From positions 1-38,091 of the forward strand of contig NZ_VFSV01000031.1 in assembly GCF_007004065.1 (NCBI RefSeq): a stretch of 38,091 bases of DNA, read 5' to 3'. This stretch comes from Palleronia caenipelagi (GTDB lineage Bacteria > Pseudomonadota > Alphaproteobacteria > Rhodobacterales > Rhodobacteraceae). The notes beneath the pieces are model-generated. The model had not been told where the DNA came from. It made no database searches and saw nothing but the letters and a program-made list of their open reading frames with translations. Shown piece after piece: positions 26,131-32,763 of this stretch (position 1 is its first letter; every line of letters starts with the position of its first letter). A program made the position numbers and the translations under genes.

Positions 26131-26384
26131 CAGTGGCGGTACCGGGCATCGGAGGGATCCGCAGGTGCGGGCACCAAAGCCGTCATTCTGCGCCGTAGCC
26201 ACCCAAGGGCCGCATCGACGCTGTTATGTCTGGATACTTCAGCGGAATTCACATGTTCGACCCGGATCATGAGTCGGCAATCCGGAGTGCCTGACACGGG
26301 GGCGTGCATCGTCCGTTCCAGGCGCAAGCGCAGGACAAAGGACTGGTTGTCCGTGTCAGTGGCTGTTGATCTAATTTCGGGCAA
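26130..26384 (-). CDS. Small protein heading the eCIS operon (84 aa, TTG start)
   Basis: The frame runs from a TTG at 26384, with GGAG about 10 nt upstream, to a TGA 13 nt before the sheath ATG. No ATG is available; the frame is open back to a stop near 26474, so the start is uncertain. The sequence FVLRLRLERTMH...RLMIRVEHVNSAEVSRHNSVDAALGWLRRRM resembles the short proteins that often begin eCIS operons, with an RVEHV-x-S strand and a helix ending in an L-x-W/F-L motif (from memory, not searched). Its role is unknown. Position directly before the sheath supports a real gene. The bases upstream of 26384, to the IS200 hairpin at 26560, are the likely promoter region, but no convincing -35/-10 pair was found. 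Confidence 0.55.
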   Translation of the reverse strand: MPEIRSTATDTDNQSFVLRLRLERTMHAPVSGTPDCRLMIRVEHVNSAEVSRHNSVDAALGWLRRRMTALVPAPADPSDARYRH

Positions 26385-26540
26385 GGAAAGGCGCTCCGCG
26401 GGATTCGGGTCGAATGTCCGATCAAGATAAATGAGCGCGGTTTCGGTAGGATCTTTTTCCCGACTGCCAGTTGTCCGTCAAACGGTTTCCGAAAGGTCTC
26501 TGACCCATTACAATATGTGCCAAGCGTCGGAAGTGAACCA

Positions 26541-26909
26541 CTACCGGCTGGCGCCGGTAGCATCGCGTTTGGAGTGCAACTCCAGATACTGAAGTATGAT
26601 ATCGTCGGTGACATTTCCGGACGTTGTCGAGAAGTATCCACGGGCCCAAAATCGCCTGCCCCAGTACCGTTTGCGCACCTCCGGAAACTCCATCTGGATG
26701 CGGCGCGACGCGCGGCCCTTGATTCGCTGCATGACCTGCGACAGCGCCAGCTTTGGCGGGATCGACAGGAACATGTGGACGTGGTCGCGCGCTAGGGCGC
26801 CCCGGACGTTATGGACCCCTATCTCATCGCAGCTCTGACGGATGATCTCTCGGACGCGCTCGCGCATCGGACCTTGTAAGACCTTGTGACGATATTTCGT
26901 GCACCACAC
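26541..26909 (-). CDS. tnpA: IS200 family Y1 transposase TnpA (start codon abnormal)
   Basis: A 122-aa Y1 transposase with VWCTKYRHKVL at the start, the HUH motif in RDHVHMF (His43, His45), and GYFSTTSGNVTDDIILQYLE with the catalytic Tyr near 108. These parts are complete. The N-terminus is odd: the only start in frame is a GTG inside the first conserved strand. The codons before it encode TRFYHRFHV, which belongs to the family, and then run into a TGA at 26952-26954 without an ATG. The gene may thus be damaged at its start or use a non-standard initiation site. Such single-strand transposases insert with little target damage. Confidence 0.8.
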   Translation of the reverse strand: MWCTKYRHKVLQGPMRERVREIIRQSCDEIGVHNVRGALARDHVHMFLSIPPKLALSQVMQRIKGRASRRIQMEFPEVRKRYWGRRFWARGYFSTTSGNVTDDIILQYLELHSKRDATGASR

Positions 26910-26992
26910 GACGTGGAACCTGTGGTAAAATCGCGTCTGCGCGGAAGACGATCATCAGCAAAAGCCGCTGAAGCGGACCGGCTGAAGCCGGT
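26541..26992 (-). mobile_element. IS200-like insertion sequence (TnpA only)
   Basis: The element lies between the regulator and the eCIS operon. Imperfect-palindrome hairpins typical of IS200/IS605 ends flank the transposase gene. At 26541-26560, CTACCGGC and GCCGGTAG form an 8-bp stem around TGGC, overlapping the tnpA stop codon. At 26977-26992, ACCGGC/GCCGGT pair around TGAA, next to a second small stem at 26965-26976. Exact cleavage sites cannot be fixed from this sequence alone. No TnpB gene is present. Confidence 0.7.
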
Positions 26993-27024
26993 GGTTTGTG
27001 TCCATTAGGTGGGAAATCAATAAG

Positions 27025-27046
27025 AATGCCGGGAAGATCCGGCATT
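27025..27046 (-). terminator. Candidate terminator hairpin after the SARP-type regulator
   Basis: AATGCCGG (27025-27032) and CCGGCATT (27039-27046) form an 8-bp stem with a 6-nt loop, 24 bases beyond the regulator's stop at 27071. The bases after the stem on the minus strand (CTTATTGATTT) are only moderately T-rich. The hairpin could alternatively belong to the end of the IS200-like element. Confidence 0.4.
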
Positions 27047-27070
27047 TATACTTTGTTCGTCTTTGGTTTA

Positions 27071-27982
27071 TCAATTCGCTGGGTGCAACTCTTGCAACGC
27101 CCGATACACATCTGCTCGCGAACGTTCGACCGCACTCAGGAAGCTTTCATACCGGTGCACCGGAGCTTGCAGGCGGCTGCCACGTTTGTCGATTTCCGAT
27201 GGTGCGATGTTGGTTGGGGCTGTTTCCAAACCGGTGCGGATGTACTCTGCTAATGCGCGCGTTTCAGGCATTGAGCCAATGCCCATTTCGCTCTGAAGCG
27301 CTGCGCAAAACTGGCTGTGGAGCGTCAGCGCCCGGGCACGCTGACCGGTCAGCACGCACAGCCACATGACTTCGCAATGGACATTCTCGCGAAAGGGATC
27401 CTGGGCCAGAATACGCAAGCCGTAGTCTAATGCGCGTTCAAACTGCCGTTTCTGTCCGGCGGCGCGCATCAAAAGGCCCAACGATTGGATCAAGAGGTTG
27501 TGGTATCGCTCACGCTGCACGAGGACCCAGTCTTCATACTGGCCCTCGGAAAAAGGGCCGCGCCAACTGGCAACCGCAGCATCCAAATCGGCGAGCTGCG
27601 CCGCGGTTGCCTCTGCCAGATCCTCTGGTATAGCAGAGGCGGCATATTGCAACGTGTCACAATCCACAGTTGCGTTGTCCGCAAGGCGCAGGCGCAGGCT
27701 GTCTTTTTCGCAGCTCAATGTGACCCCATCCAAGGCCTCTAGAAACTGTCGCAATCGCCAAAGAACCGTATTGAAGGCCTTGCGCGAGGGGGCCTTGCCT
27801 TCGGGCCAGATCTGCTCCATCAAGGCTTCCCGCCGTTGGCGTTGATCGCGCTGCGTCAGCAAGCTGATCAACAATAATCGGGCAGGCAGTCCCAGATTGC
27901 GGTCCATCGTGCGGTCATCTTTCCAGACCGAAAATGGCCCCAGCAGGCGGAATGAAATTCGCGGACGGGCAGGATCAGCCAT
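27071..27982 (-). CDS. SARP-type transcriptional regulator with BTAD domain
   Basis: A 303-aa protein, start behind GGGAGA 8 nt upstream. Residues about 8-100 (ISFRLLGPFSVW, LPARLLLISLLTQRDQRQRREALMEQIWPEGKAPSRKAFNTVLWRLRQFLE) form the OmpR-like winged helix of SARP-family regulators. Residues about 105-265 (DAAVASWRGPFSEGQYEDWVLVQRERYHNLLIQSLGLLMRA, ALDYGLRILAQDPFRENVHCEVMWL, RALTLHSQFCAALQSEMGI) form the tetratricopeptide-like BTAD. There is no ATPase or receiver domain. The gene is on the same strand and immediately upstream of the eCIS operon, apart from the IS200, so it is the prime candidate activator of that operon. What signal it reads is unknown. SARPs are best known from Actinobacteria, but short BTAD regulators occur in Proteobacteria. 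Confidence 0.85.
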   Translation of the reverse strand: MADPARPRISFRLLGPFSVWKDDRTMDRNLGLPARLLLISLLTQRDQRQRREALMEQIWPEGKAPSRKAFNTVLWRLRQFLEALDGVTLSCEKDSLRLRLADNATVDCDTLQYAASAIPEDLAEATAAQLADLDAAVASWRGPFSEGQYEDWVLVQRERYHNLLIQSLGLLMRAAGQKRQFERALDYGLRILAQDPFRENVHCEVMWLCVLTGQRARALTLHSQFCAALQSEMGIGSMPETRALAEYIRTGLETAPTNIAPSEIDKRGSRLQAPVHRYESFLSAVERSRADVYRALQELHPAN

Positions 27983-28064
27983 TGGTCGTCTCCCAATGGA
28001 TGACGCCGGATTTGTAATTTACCCAAAAAAATATACCTAAATGCAATTTGGAACAGACCAACAT
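27975..28064 (-). CDS. Possible 29-aa leader ORF overlapping the regulator start
   Basis: AAAGGAG lies 6 nt before an ATG at 28064. The ORF reads MLVCSKLHLGIFFWVNYKSG and stops at a TGA that overlaps the regulator ATG region by 8 bases. It could couple translation to the regulator gene. It has no recognisable family, and a chance ORF in an AT-richer stretch is possible. Confidence 0.3.
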   Translation of the reverse strand: MLVCSKLHLGIFFWVNYKSGVIHWETTNG

Positions 28065-28846
28065 GTTGATCTCCTTTGACAATGGATGCGCCGGGGCGCT
28101 AAAAATATAAATATGTCCCATAAAACTCGGAAAAAGCGCATCACGTCGCGGGTCTTGTAGCGGGCGATGACAGGAGCCAGAACCTCTTTCCAGCCATCGG
28201 CACTGTGAACATTGCCCTCACGCAGAGCACAGCGCTCAAGATCGCTGAACTGATTGAACACAAAGAGCGGGTGATAGCATTTGCAGCCAAAGTGGCCGTT
28301 CCAAGCCGTCCCTTCCTGATCCCCATGGGTGGGGCTGACGGAACTGTCCATGTCCAGCGTGATCCACTTGGGCGGTTGTGCGTCGTGCATGGCATCAATC
28401 CATTGCCCGGGAAGATCAGCCAAAGCGGCAAGGTTGTGATCTGAGGCCAGAATGTCCGTCTCGAACCGCGCCATCTGGCTGGTCGAGGCCGCTTGCCCAT
28501 CAACGGCCCGTCCGCCAACAATCTGGCGAATCACAGGATCACGGGAAAGCCGGTCCGCATCGTTGACATCAGGATATCCCGCCAGCCGTCCGAAGGTGGA
28601 CTGGCGCAGCAAACCGACAAAGCTATGTACGCCGTTCTTGCCAGTCCGCGTATCCCGCAATGATCGCCCCGCCAGATCATGCAGGCCCAAGGTATCATCC
28701 AATTCCCGAAATAGGAGCAAACCACCATCGGAACTGATCTTGGAACCGTGGAACTCCAACCGCACGCGAGGGTCAAAATCGACCCGGAAATCGCCTTCAG
28801 AACCTGCACCCGTAGGCTGATCCAGCATTGCAGCCTCCAATCTCAT
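28037..28846 (-). pseudogene. IS1380 family transposase, truncated C-terminus
   Basis: The N-terminal ~240 residues (VRLEFHGSKISSDGGLLLFRELDD, GLLRQSTFGRLAGYPDVNDADRLSRDP, WITLDMDSSVSPTHGDQEG, HPLFVFNQFSDLERCALREGNVHSADGW) are a clear IS1380-type transposase. Full members are roughly 440-470 aa. Homology stops after RDVMRFFR, at about 28127, and the remaining in-frame residues to the stop at 28037 are unrelated read-through. The likely native start is at the Met of MLDQPTG (28828). The deletion junction lies close upstream of the regulator, so it may have removed part of the original regulator promoter region or created the present one. Confidence 0.85.
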
Positions 28847-29000
28847 CTAACGTGCTTCAATATAACACGAAAATTCACATCAACGAAGGTAAATCAAGGA
28901 ATTACTTGGGAAATATGGGATAAAAATTACATCGCGGACACTTACACCAATGTTGTCAATAATAGCGTTTCGTCCCCCGCCGAGTCCAGTGAAGGAGATC

Positions 29001-29919
29001 GGTTCTGTCGCAAACTTTTCTGGCGCGCGCGGATAGCCCTTTGGCCAGACACACTTAGCCAGCGAGGTCCGCGAAGACCTGGAACGGACGGTTCCGTCGC
29101 AAATTTTGGGTGTGAACTTCCGTCTCGCAGGTGACGTCGATATGTCGACGGCTCCAACGCCACCGCTGACGGAATGACAGGATGATCGACTTCAAGGGCG
29201 CCCACTATCCCAAAGAAGCCATCCTTTACGCGGTGTTCTTCTACGTTCGCTACGCCGTTTCGTATCGCGATCTGGAAGAAATCATGGCCGAGCGTGGCGT
29301 CCCTGTCGATCACGCGACGCTGAACCGCTGGGTGGTGAAATATGCGCCGCTGATCGCAGACGCGGCGCAGCAGCGCAAAGCGGCAACTGCCGGGTCCTGG
29401 CGCACCGACGAGACATACATAAAGGTAAAGGGTGAGTGGACCTATCTCTTCAGGGCTGTGGATCGCGACGGTCAAACCCTTGATTTTATGCTGTCTGAAC
29501 GGCGCGATGAAGATGCAGCCATCCGGTTCTTCGAGCGGACGATCGACCGCAACGGCTGGCCGGACAAGGTGGTCATTGATAAGAGCGGAGCCAATCTGGC
29601 CGGTCTCGGCAACATAAACATCGCGCTGATCCTGGCCGGCTGGTACTGGCTCATCGAGGTCTTGCAGGTGACGTATCTGAACAATCGCATCGAGCAGGAC
29701 CACCGGTTCATCAAGAAGATCACCCGCTCGATGATGGGCTTCAAATCGTTCAATGCGGCGCAGGCACCCCTTGCGGGAATTGAGACAGCTCACATGATCC
29801 GGAAGGGGCAACTTGGCGATGCAGGCTCAAGTCCGTTTCAGACCTTCGCTGACCTCGCAGGATAAGTGTGTCTGGCCAAAGGGCTATCCGCGCGCGCCAG
29901 AAAAGTTAGCGACAGAACC
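29001..29919. mobile_element. IS6 family element with an adjoining inverted end of a second copy
   Basis: The complete element appears to be 29090-29919 (830 bp). Its left end begins GGTTCCGTCGCAAATTTT, and its right end, read inward on the minus strand, begins GGTTCTGTCGCTAACTTTTC. Bases 29001-29083 are a near-perfect inverted copy of the right-end 82 bp (29838-29919), including codons for the transposase C-terminus (FADLAG and stop) on the minus strand. A remnant of a second copy thus abuts the intact one in opposite orientation. No 8-bp target duplication flanks the pair. Confidence 0.75.
29182..29865 (+). CDS. IS6 family transposase
   Basis: A 227-aa DDE transposase of normal length. It contains PKEAILYAVFFYVRYAVSYRDLEEIMAERG (helix-turn-helix region), WRTDETYIKVKGEWTYLFRAVDRDG (first Asp76), KVVIDKSGAN (second Asp133), and YLNNRIEQDHRFIKK (Glu171). 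All three catalytic acids are present, so the enzyme looks functional. IS6 elements move by replicative cointegration, which explains the deletions and inverted ends seen around it. Confidence 0.92.
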   Translation: MIDFKGAHYPKEAILYAVFFYVRYAVSYRDLEEIMAERGVPVDHATLNRWVVKYAPLIADAAQQRKAATAGSWRTDETYIKVKGEWTYLFRAVDRDGQTLDFMLSERRDEDAAIRFFERTIDRNGWPDKVVIDKSGANLAGLGNINIALILAGWYWLIEVLQVTYLNNRIEQDHRFIKKITRSMMGFKSFNAAQAPLAGIETAHMIRKGQLGDAGSSPFQTFADLAG

Positions 29920-30180
29920 GAACCCATCGACAGCTTTATTCAGGATGTTGGAAAGCGTGTTTCGCCAGCAAGTGTCGGCCAAGCCCGCGAAGCTGAAATC
30001 CTGATGATCGACTATCTGTCGTCAATCAACGCCACTGTCAAAATCCGTATTCGCGCGCATAGGAACGTTTTTGTCGACCATCTGGGATTTGTTAAGGGAG
30101 AGGCAGGCTGGCAAATCGTTTCCAAAATCTGGCATCTCGAATCTGTCGTCGATGGCGTCGCCGATCCGAACGCAGCCTGA
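29920..30180 (+). pseudogene. NTF2-like / lumazine-binding-like protein, 5' end removed by IS6
   Basis: An open frame continues from inside the IS6 end. Native sequence starts at about 29920 (EPIDSFIQDVGKRV) and contains AEILMIDYLSSINATVKIRIRAHRNVFVDHLGFVKGEAGWQIVSKIWHLES, the typical second half of small SnoaL/NTF2-like proteins. The first part of the fold, including any start codon, is missing, so the gene is broken at the IS6 junction. Confidence 0.65.
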
Positions 30181-30702
30181 TCACAAACCGATAAAGTGGT
30201 CACTCGGCACCCGCTGCTCTCAGAACGATATGTCCGTTCTACCGACATTCGACCGGCGGAAATGCTTCGCGCCGGGTCGAACGGCAGAAAACGCGAGCCG
30301 CATAGCGGCGGCTGAGATGGTGATGAGCGTCCGGTCAGGGCCGAGACCGCCCCTAACGGAGCTTAAGTGAGGATGGAGAACTGTCCGTCACACATCGGTA
30401 CACAGGCTATCTGAAAGTTTGGCTGCTCAAGCTAGCCACTTTTTGGGCTCCGACAGCTTTTGCAACTCAAAGCCGATTGCACCCCTGATGTCCTAGGCTA
30501 CGAGCGAACAGCCAACAGCGTTTGGGGATGCCCCCGATCTGACCCGATGCAACGGTGCTTCACTCTGATCATATGCACAAAGGACGGGAAGATCGTCTCC
30601 GGCTCGTCGTCCCAATAGTGTGAGCAACCTCCGGACGATCGGTGGAACCAATCGGCCCCGGTGCGGCTTTCCGTGCAGTAGCTATTTTTTGGAGTGACGA
30701 CG
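30181..30702. other. Intergenic stretch without recognisable genes
   Basis: The stretch of 522 bp after the truncated NTF2-like gene holds no ORF with recognisable protein features on either strand. It probably contains the promoter of the small CsbD gene at its right end and decayed sequence elsewhere. Confidence 0.5.
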
Positions 30703-30861
30703 ATGGACAGCGATAAGATCAAAGGCAAAGCTAAAGAGCTCGCCGGTAAGGCCAAAGAGACCTTGGGCGACGCCATCGATAACCACGAGATGGAAGCGGA
30801 GGGCAAAGCCCAGCAGGCCGCGGGCAACGCCAAGGATGCTGTGCGGAGCGTGACAGACTGA
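30703..30861 (+). CDS. CsbD-like small stress protein
   Basis: A 52-aa protein (ATG at 30703, GGAG about 8 nt upstream): MDSDKIKGKAKELAGKAKE, then TLGDAIDNHEMEAEGKAQQA and AGNAKDAVRSVTD. The repeated KGKA-x-x-x-AGKAKE pattern is diagnostic for the CsbD/YjbJ family of small hydrophilic stress-induced proteins of unknown mechanism. It is followed by a good terminator. It is probably monocistronic and unrelated to the injection system. Confidence 0.9.
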   Translation: MDSDKIKGKAKELAGKAKETLGDAIDNHEMEAEGKAQQAAGNAKDAVRSVTD

Positions 30862-30884
30862 TCTGATCCATCCAGCGCAATAGG

Positions 30885-30916
30885 AAAAGCGGACGACCCA
30901 GGTGCCCGCTTTTTTT
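30885..30916 (+). terminator. Rho-independent terminator of the CsbD gene
   Basis: AAAAGCGG (30885-30892) pairs with CCGCTTTT (30906-30913), with a 13-nt loop and a run of T residues at the 3' side (through 30916). It lies 24 nt after the CsbD stop codon. Confidence 0.8.
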
Positions 30917-31246
30917 CAATGATTAACTCGTCAGACCACGAACCGAACAGACTTCTGGACATCGATGCCAGCACCAGGCCGGTACGCAGACGTGAACTGA
31001 GCCTCGCTTCTAGCCACGCCTTTCATCCTCCCTATGGCCTCTCGTCGAGCGAGGTTTATCAGCCATGTTATGTGTTCATGGAATACGGTGAGGGGGTGGG
31101 CGCGAGAGTGGTGCGATGCGGCGTGACGTGAGTCCCAGAGTCCTTCATATGTAACTTGTAAGGCTGAGAAGGCGCAGGGCGGCGCGGGCGCGGCGGAGTG
31201 CAGCAGAGGGGTCTGCATCGGGACGCCCGCCGCTCGACAGGGACGC
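30917..31246. other. Gap before the RepC remnant, no clear gene
   Basis: The stretch shows no convincing start, ribosome site or protein family. The frame of the RepC remnant is open a little further upstream (at least to 31202), but without recognisable RepC sequence there. Confidence 0.45.
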
Positions 31247-31642
31247 GTGGCAGGGGAGGTCCCGCACTCCTTCACTCCGGAGCGCATGATGCGGCTGGCC
31301 AGCCTGGAGATGCGGGCCCTGATCGCCATCGAGACGGCAGGCGCCGATCGGCTAGGGCCGGTTGATTTCTACAACGCAGCGGTTCACATGCGGTCCCATC
31401 TGGGGATCAGCACCCACGCCTGGACCGAAGCCCTCGATGTGATGGGGCCGGATAGCAGCTGGCTCGCGGTGTTTCTCCTCGACGCCAACCGTGATCACCC
31501 CGAGACCCCCGTTCGAAATCCCGGCGGCGCGTTGCGGGCCATGACGCGCCGATCTGCCGAAGGACGGCTGAACCTGCTGGGCAGTCTGATCAGGCTTGCG
31601 AGGCGGAGGGAAGCGGAGGCCCGCGTGGAGCCGTGCCCATAG
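31247..31642 (+). pseudogene. RepC-like plasmid replication protein, C-terminal remnant
   Basis: A 131-aa frame opened by a GTG with no good ribosome site. FTPERMMRLASLEMRALI, FYNAAVHMRSHLGISTHAWTEALDVMGPDSSWLAVFLLD and NPGGALRAMTRRSAEGRLNLLGSLIRLARR match the C-terminal domain of RepABC-type RepC initiators (LGIS-x-x-x-W/Y-x-E-A, MG, GGxLRxMTxRA-x-x-GxLNL). Full RepC is about 400 aa, so the DNA-binding N-terminal part is missing. The call rests on these blocks and on the neighbouring ParDE pair. It suggests the region came from, or lies on, a plasmid or chromid. Confidence 0.7.
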
Positions 31643-31782
31643 GCCGTCACAGTGCCGCCGGATAACAGGACGCAGGCGTGGTCCCCGTGATATCGTGGAG
31701 AGTGTCGTGGAGATGGGTCCTTTCCCTCTATTGCCCTCCACCAACATCGTGGTACTCTGCCAGAGCACCGAGGAGGCAAAAG

Positions 31783-32058
31783 ATGGCCGTTCAGAAACAA
31801 TCCGTCAGCTTCACCGATGCGGCGTATGAGTTTGCCAAGGAACTGGTGGAACGCGGCGAGTACCCAAATGTCAGCGCCGCTGTGTCGGGGGAATTGTCCA
31901 GGGCGAAGGCCCAGCGGGAGAGAGCGCAGTCTCTGCTTGAGGCGGAGGTCCAGAGGCGCCTGTGTCTGCCGCTTGATCAGTGGGAACCCGTCGGAGGTGT
32001 TTCAGACCTGTCTGATGGCGCGCGCGCCTATCTTCAGGCGCGGTCGATGAAAGCCTGA
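31783..32058 (+). CDS. parD: ParD-type antitoxin
   Basis: A 91-aa protein starting behind AGGAGG. MAVQKQSVSFTDAAYEFAKELVERGEYPNVSAAVSGELSRAKAQRE is the ribbon-helix-helix DNA-binding part of ParD/CopG-like antitoxins; the C-terminal part should wrap the toxin. The stop overlaps the toxin start (TGATG), the classic coupled arrangement. It likely represses its own promoter and neutralises the downstream ParE. Confidence 0.85.
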   Translation: MAVQKQSVSFTDAAYEFAKELVERGEYPNVSAAVSGELSRAKAQRERAQSLLEAEVQRRLCLPLDQWEPVGGVSDLSDGARAYLQARSMKA

Positions 32059-32435
32059 TGCGTCTCCTTCGTCATCCGCTCGTTGAGCGGGATCTGATCG
32101 GGATTGCAGACCACATCGTGGAAACGACCGAGGGCGACATCGCCGCAGCGGAGCGACGGCTCGACGAAGTTGACGCGCTCGTCGCGGACATTCTGTCGAA
32201 CCCGTTGTCCGGGACCTGTTTGCACGGCGATCTTGAGGGCTGGCTCGTGCGTCATGGAGGCCGTGGGCATAGGCTCACAATCGTGTTTCGGACAGATGTC
32301 GACGCCGAAACGCTGTTTATGGCGCTGATCGCGTTCGGTGGCCGGAATTGGACCGAGCTCGCGCCGATGCGGTCAGTTTGGGCGGCGTCACTTGAAAATT
32401 CTGGCACCACGGGTGCGGGCACCCGAAAGCGCTGA
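32058..32435 (+). CDS. parE: ParE-type toxin (RelE/ParE superfamily)
   Basis: A 125-aa protein. MRLLRHPLVERDLIGIADHIVETTEGDIAAAERRLDEVDALVADIL is the N-terminal ParE pattern, followed by RGHRLTIVFRTDVDAETLFMALIAFGGRNW, the RelE/ParE beta-sheet core. The last ~15 residues (NSGTTGAGTRKR) are unusual. ParE toxins poison DNA gyrase; here it is paired with a ParD antitoxin, suggesting plasmid or island maintenance. Confidence 0.85.
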   Translation: MRLLRHPLVERDLIGIADHIVETTEGDIAAAERRLDEVDALVADILSNPLSGTCLHGDLEGWLVRHGGRGHRLTIVFRTDVDAETLFMALIAFGGRNWTELAPMRSVWAASLENSGTTGAGTRKR

Positions 32436-32504
32436 TGGGTGCGTATCGGCCCTGCTCACCGGCACAGCCCAGGACGAAATTCTTGTTGAAATAAGTGATG
32501 AAGA

Positions 32505-32602
32505 ACTGGGCTACCGCCCACCGGCATCACAATCCAACGTGCGGATCTACCAAAGGTCGATCATGCACTAACAGTCAAACTGGTCCACTCAGGTGGGGCT
32601 GA
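32505..32602 (+). pseudogene. IS3 OrfB right-end remnant, second copy
   Basis: The end of an IS3 OrfB frame (LGYRPPASQS...SIMH and a TAA at 32569-32571) is followed by a terminal repeat (tggtccactcaggtggggct) nearly identical to the one at about 538-557. Upstream sequence is not IS3. The two remnants are related, not identical, copies in the same orientation. Confidence 0.75.
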
Positions 32603-32763
32603 CCCGACCATTTTAAATCGTGTCTTTTAATTGGAATCTTCTCGTTCATCCTGCCTCGAAAATTCCACTTCCGCATCCGCATACAGTCGGGGCTGTTGAC
32701 CGGTCTCTTCGGACCGAGGCTCTGTTATCATCGCAGCGCTTGACAGTGTGCAAAGTTGAAAGG

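Noticed and set aside
785-26384. A prophage or R-type tailocin instead of an eCIS
   Set aside because: There are no capsid, terminase, lysis or integrase genes, whereas an Afp15-like ATPase, a DUF4255 cap and DUF4157 cargo genes are present, which fits eCIS.
785-26384. A type VI secretion system
   Set aside because: No TssB/TssC sheath pair, ClpV, or TssJLM membrane complex genes are present; the sheath is a single phage-like protein.
26453-26481. A possible promoter with TTGACG (26481-26476, minus strand) upstream of the eCIS operon
   Set aside because: At 17-bp spacing the matching -10 would be AAAAAG, too far from consensus, so no promoter is claimed.
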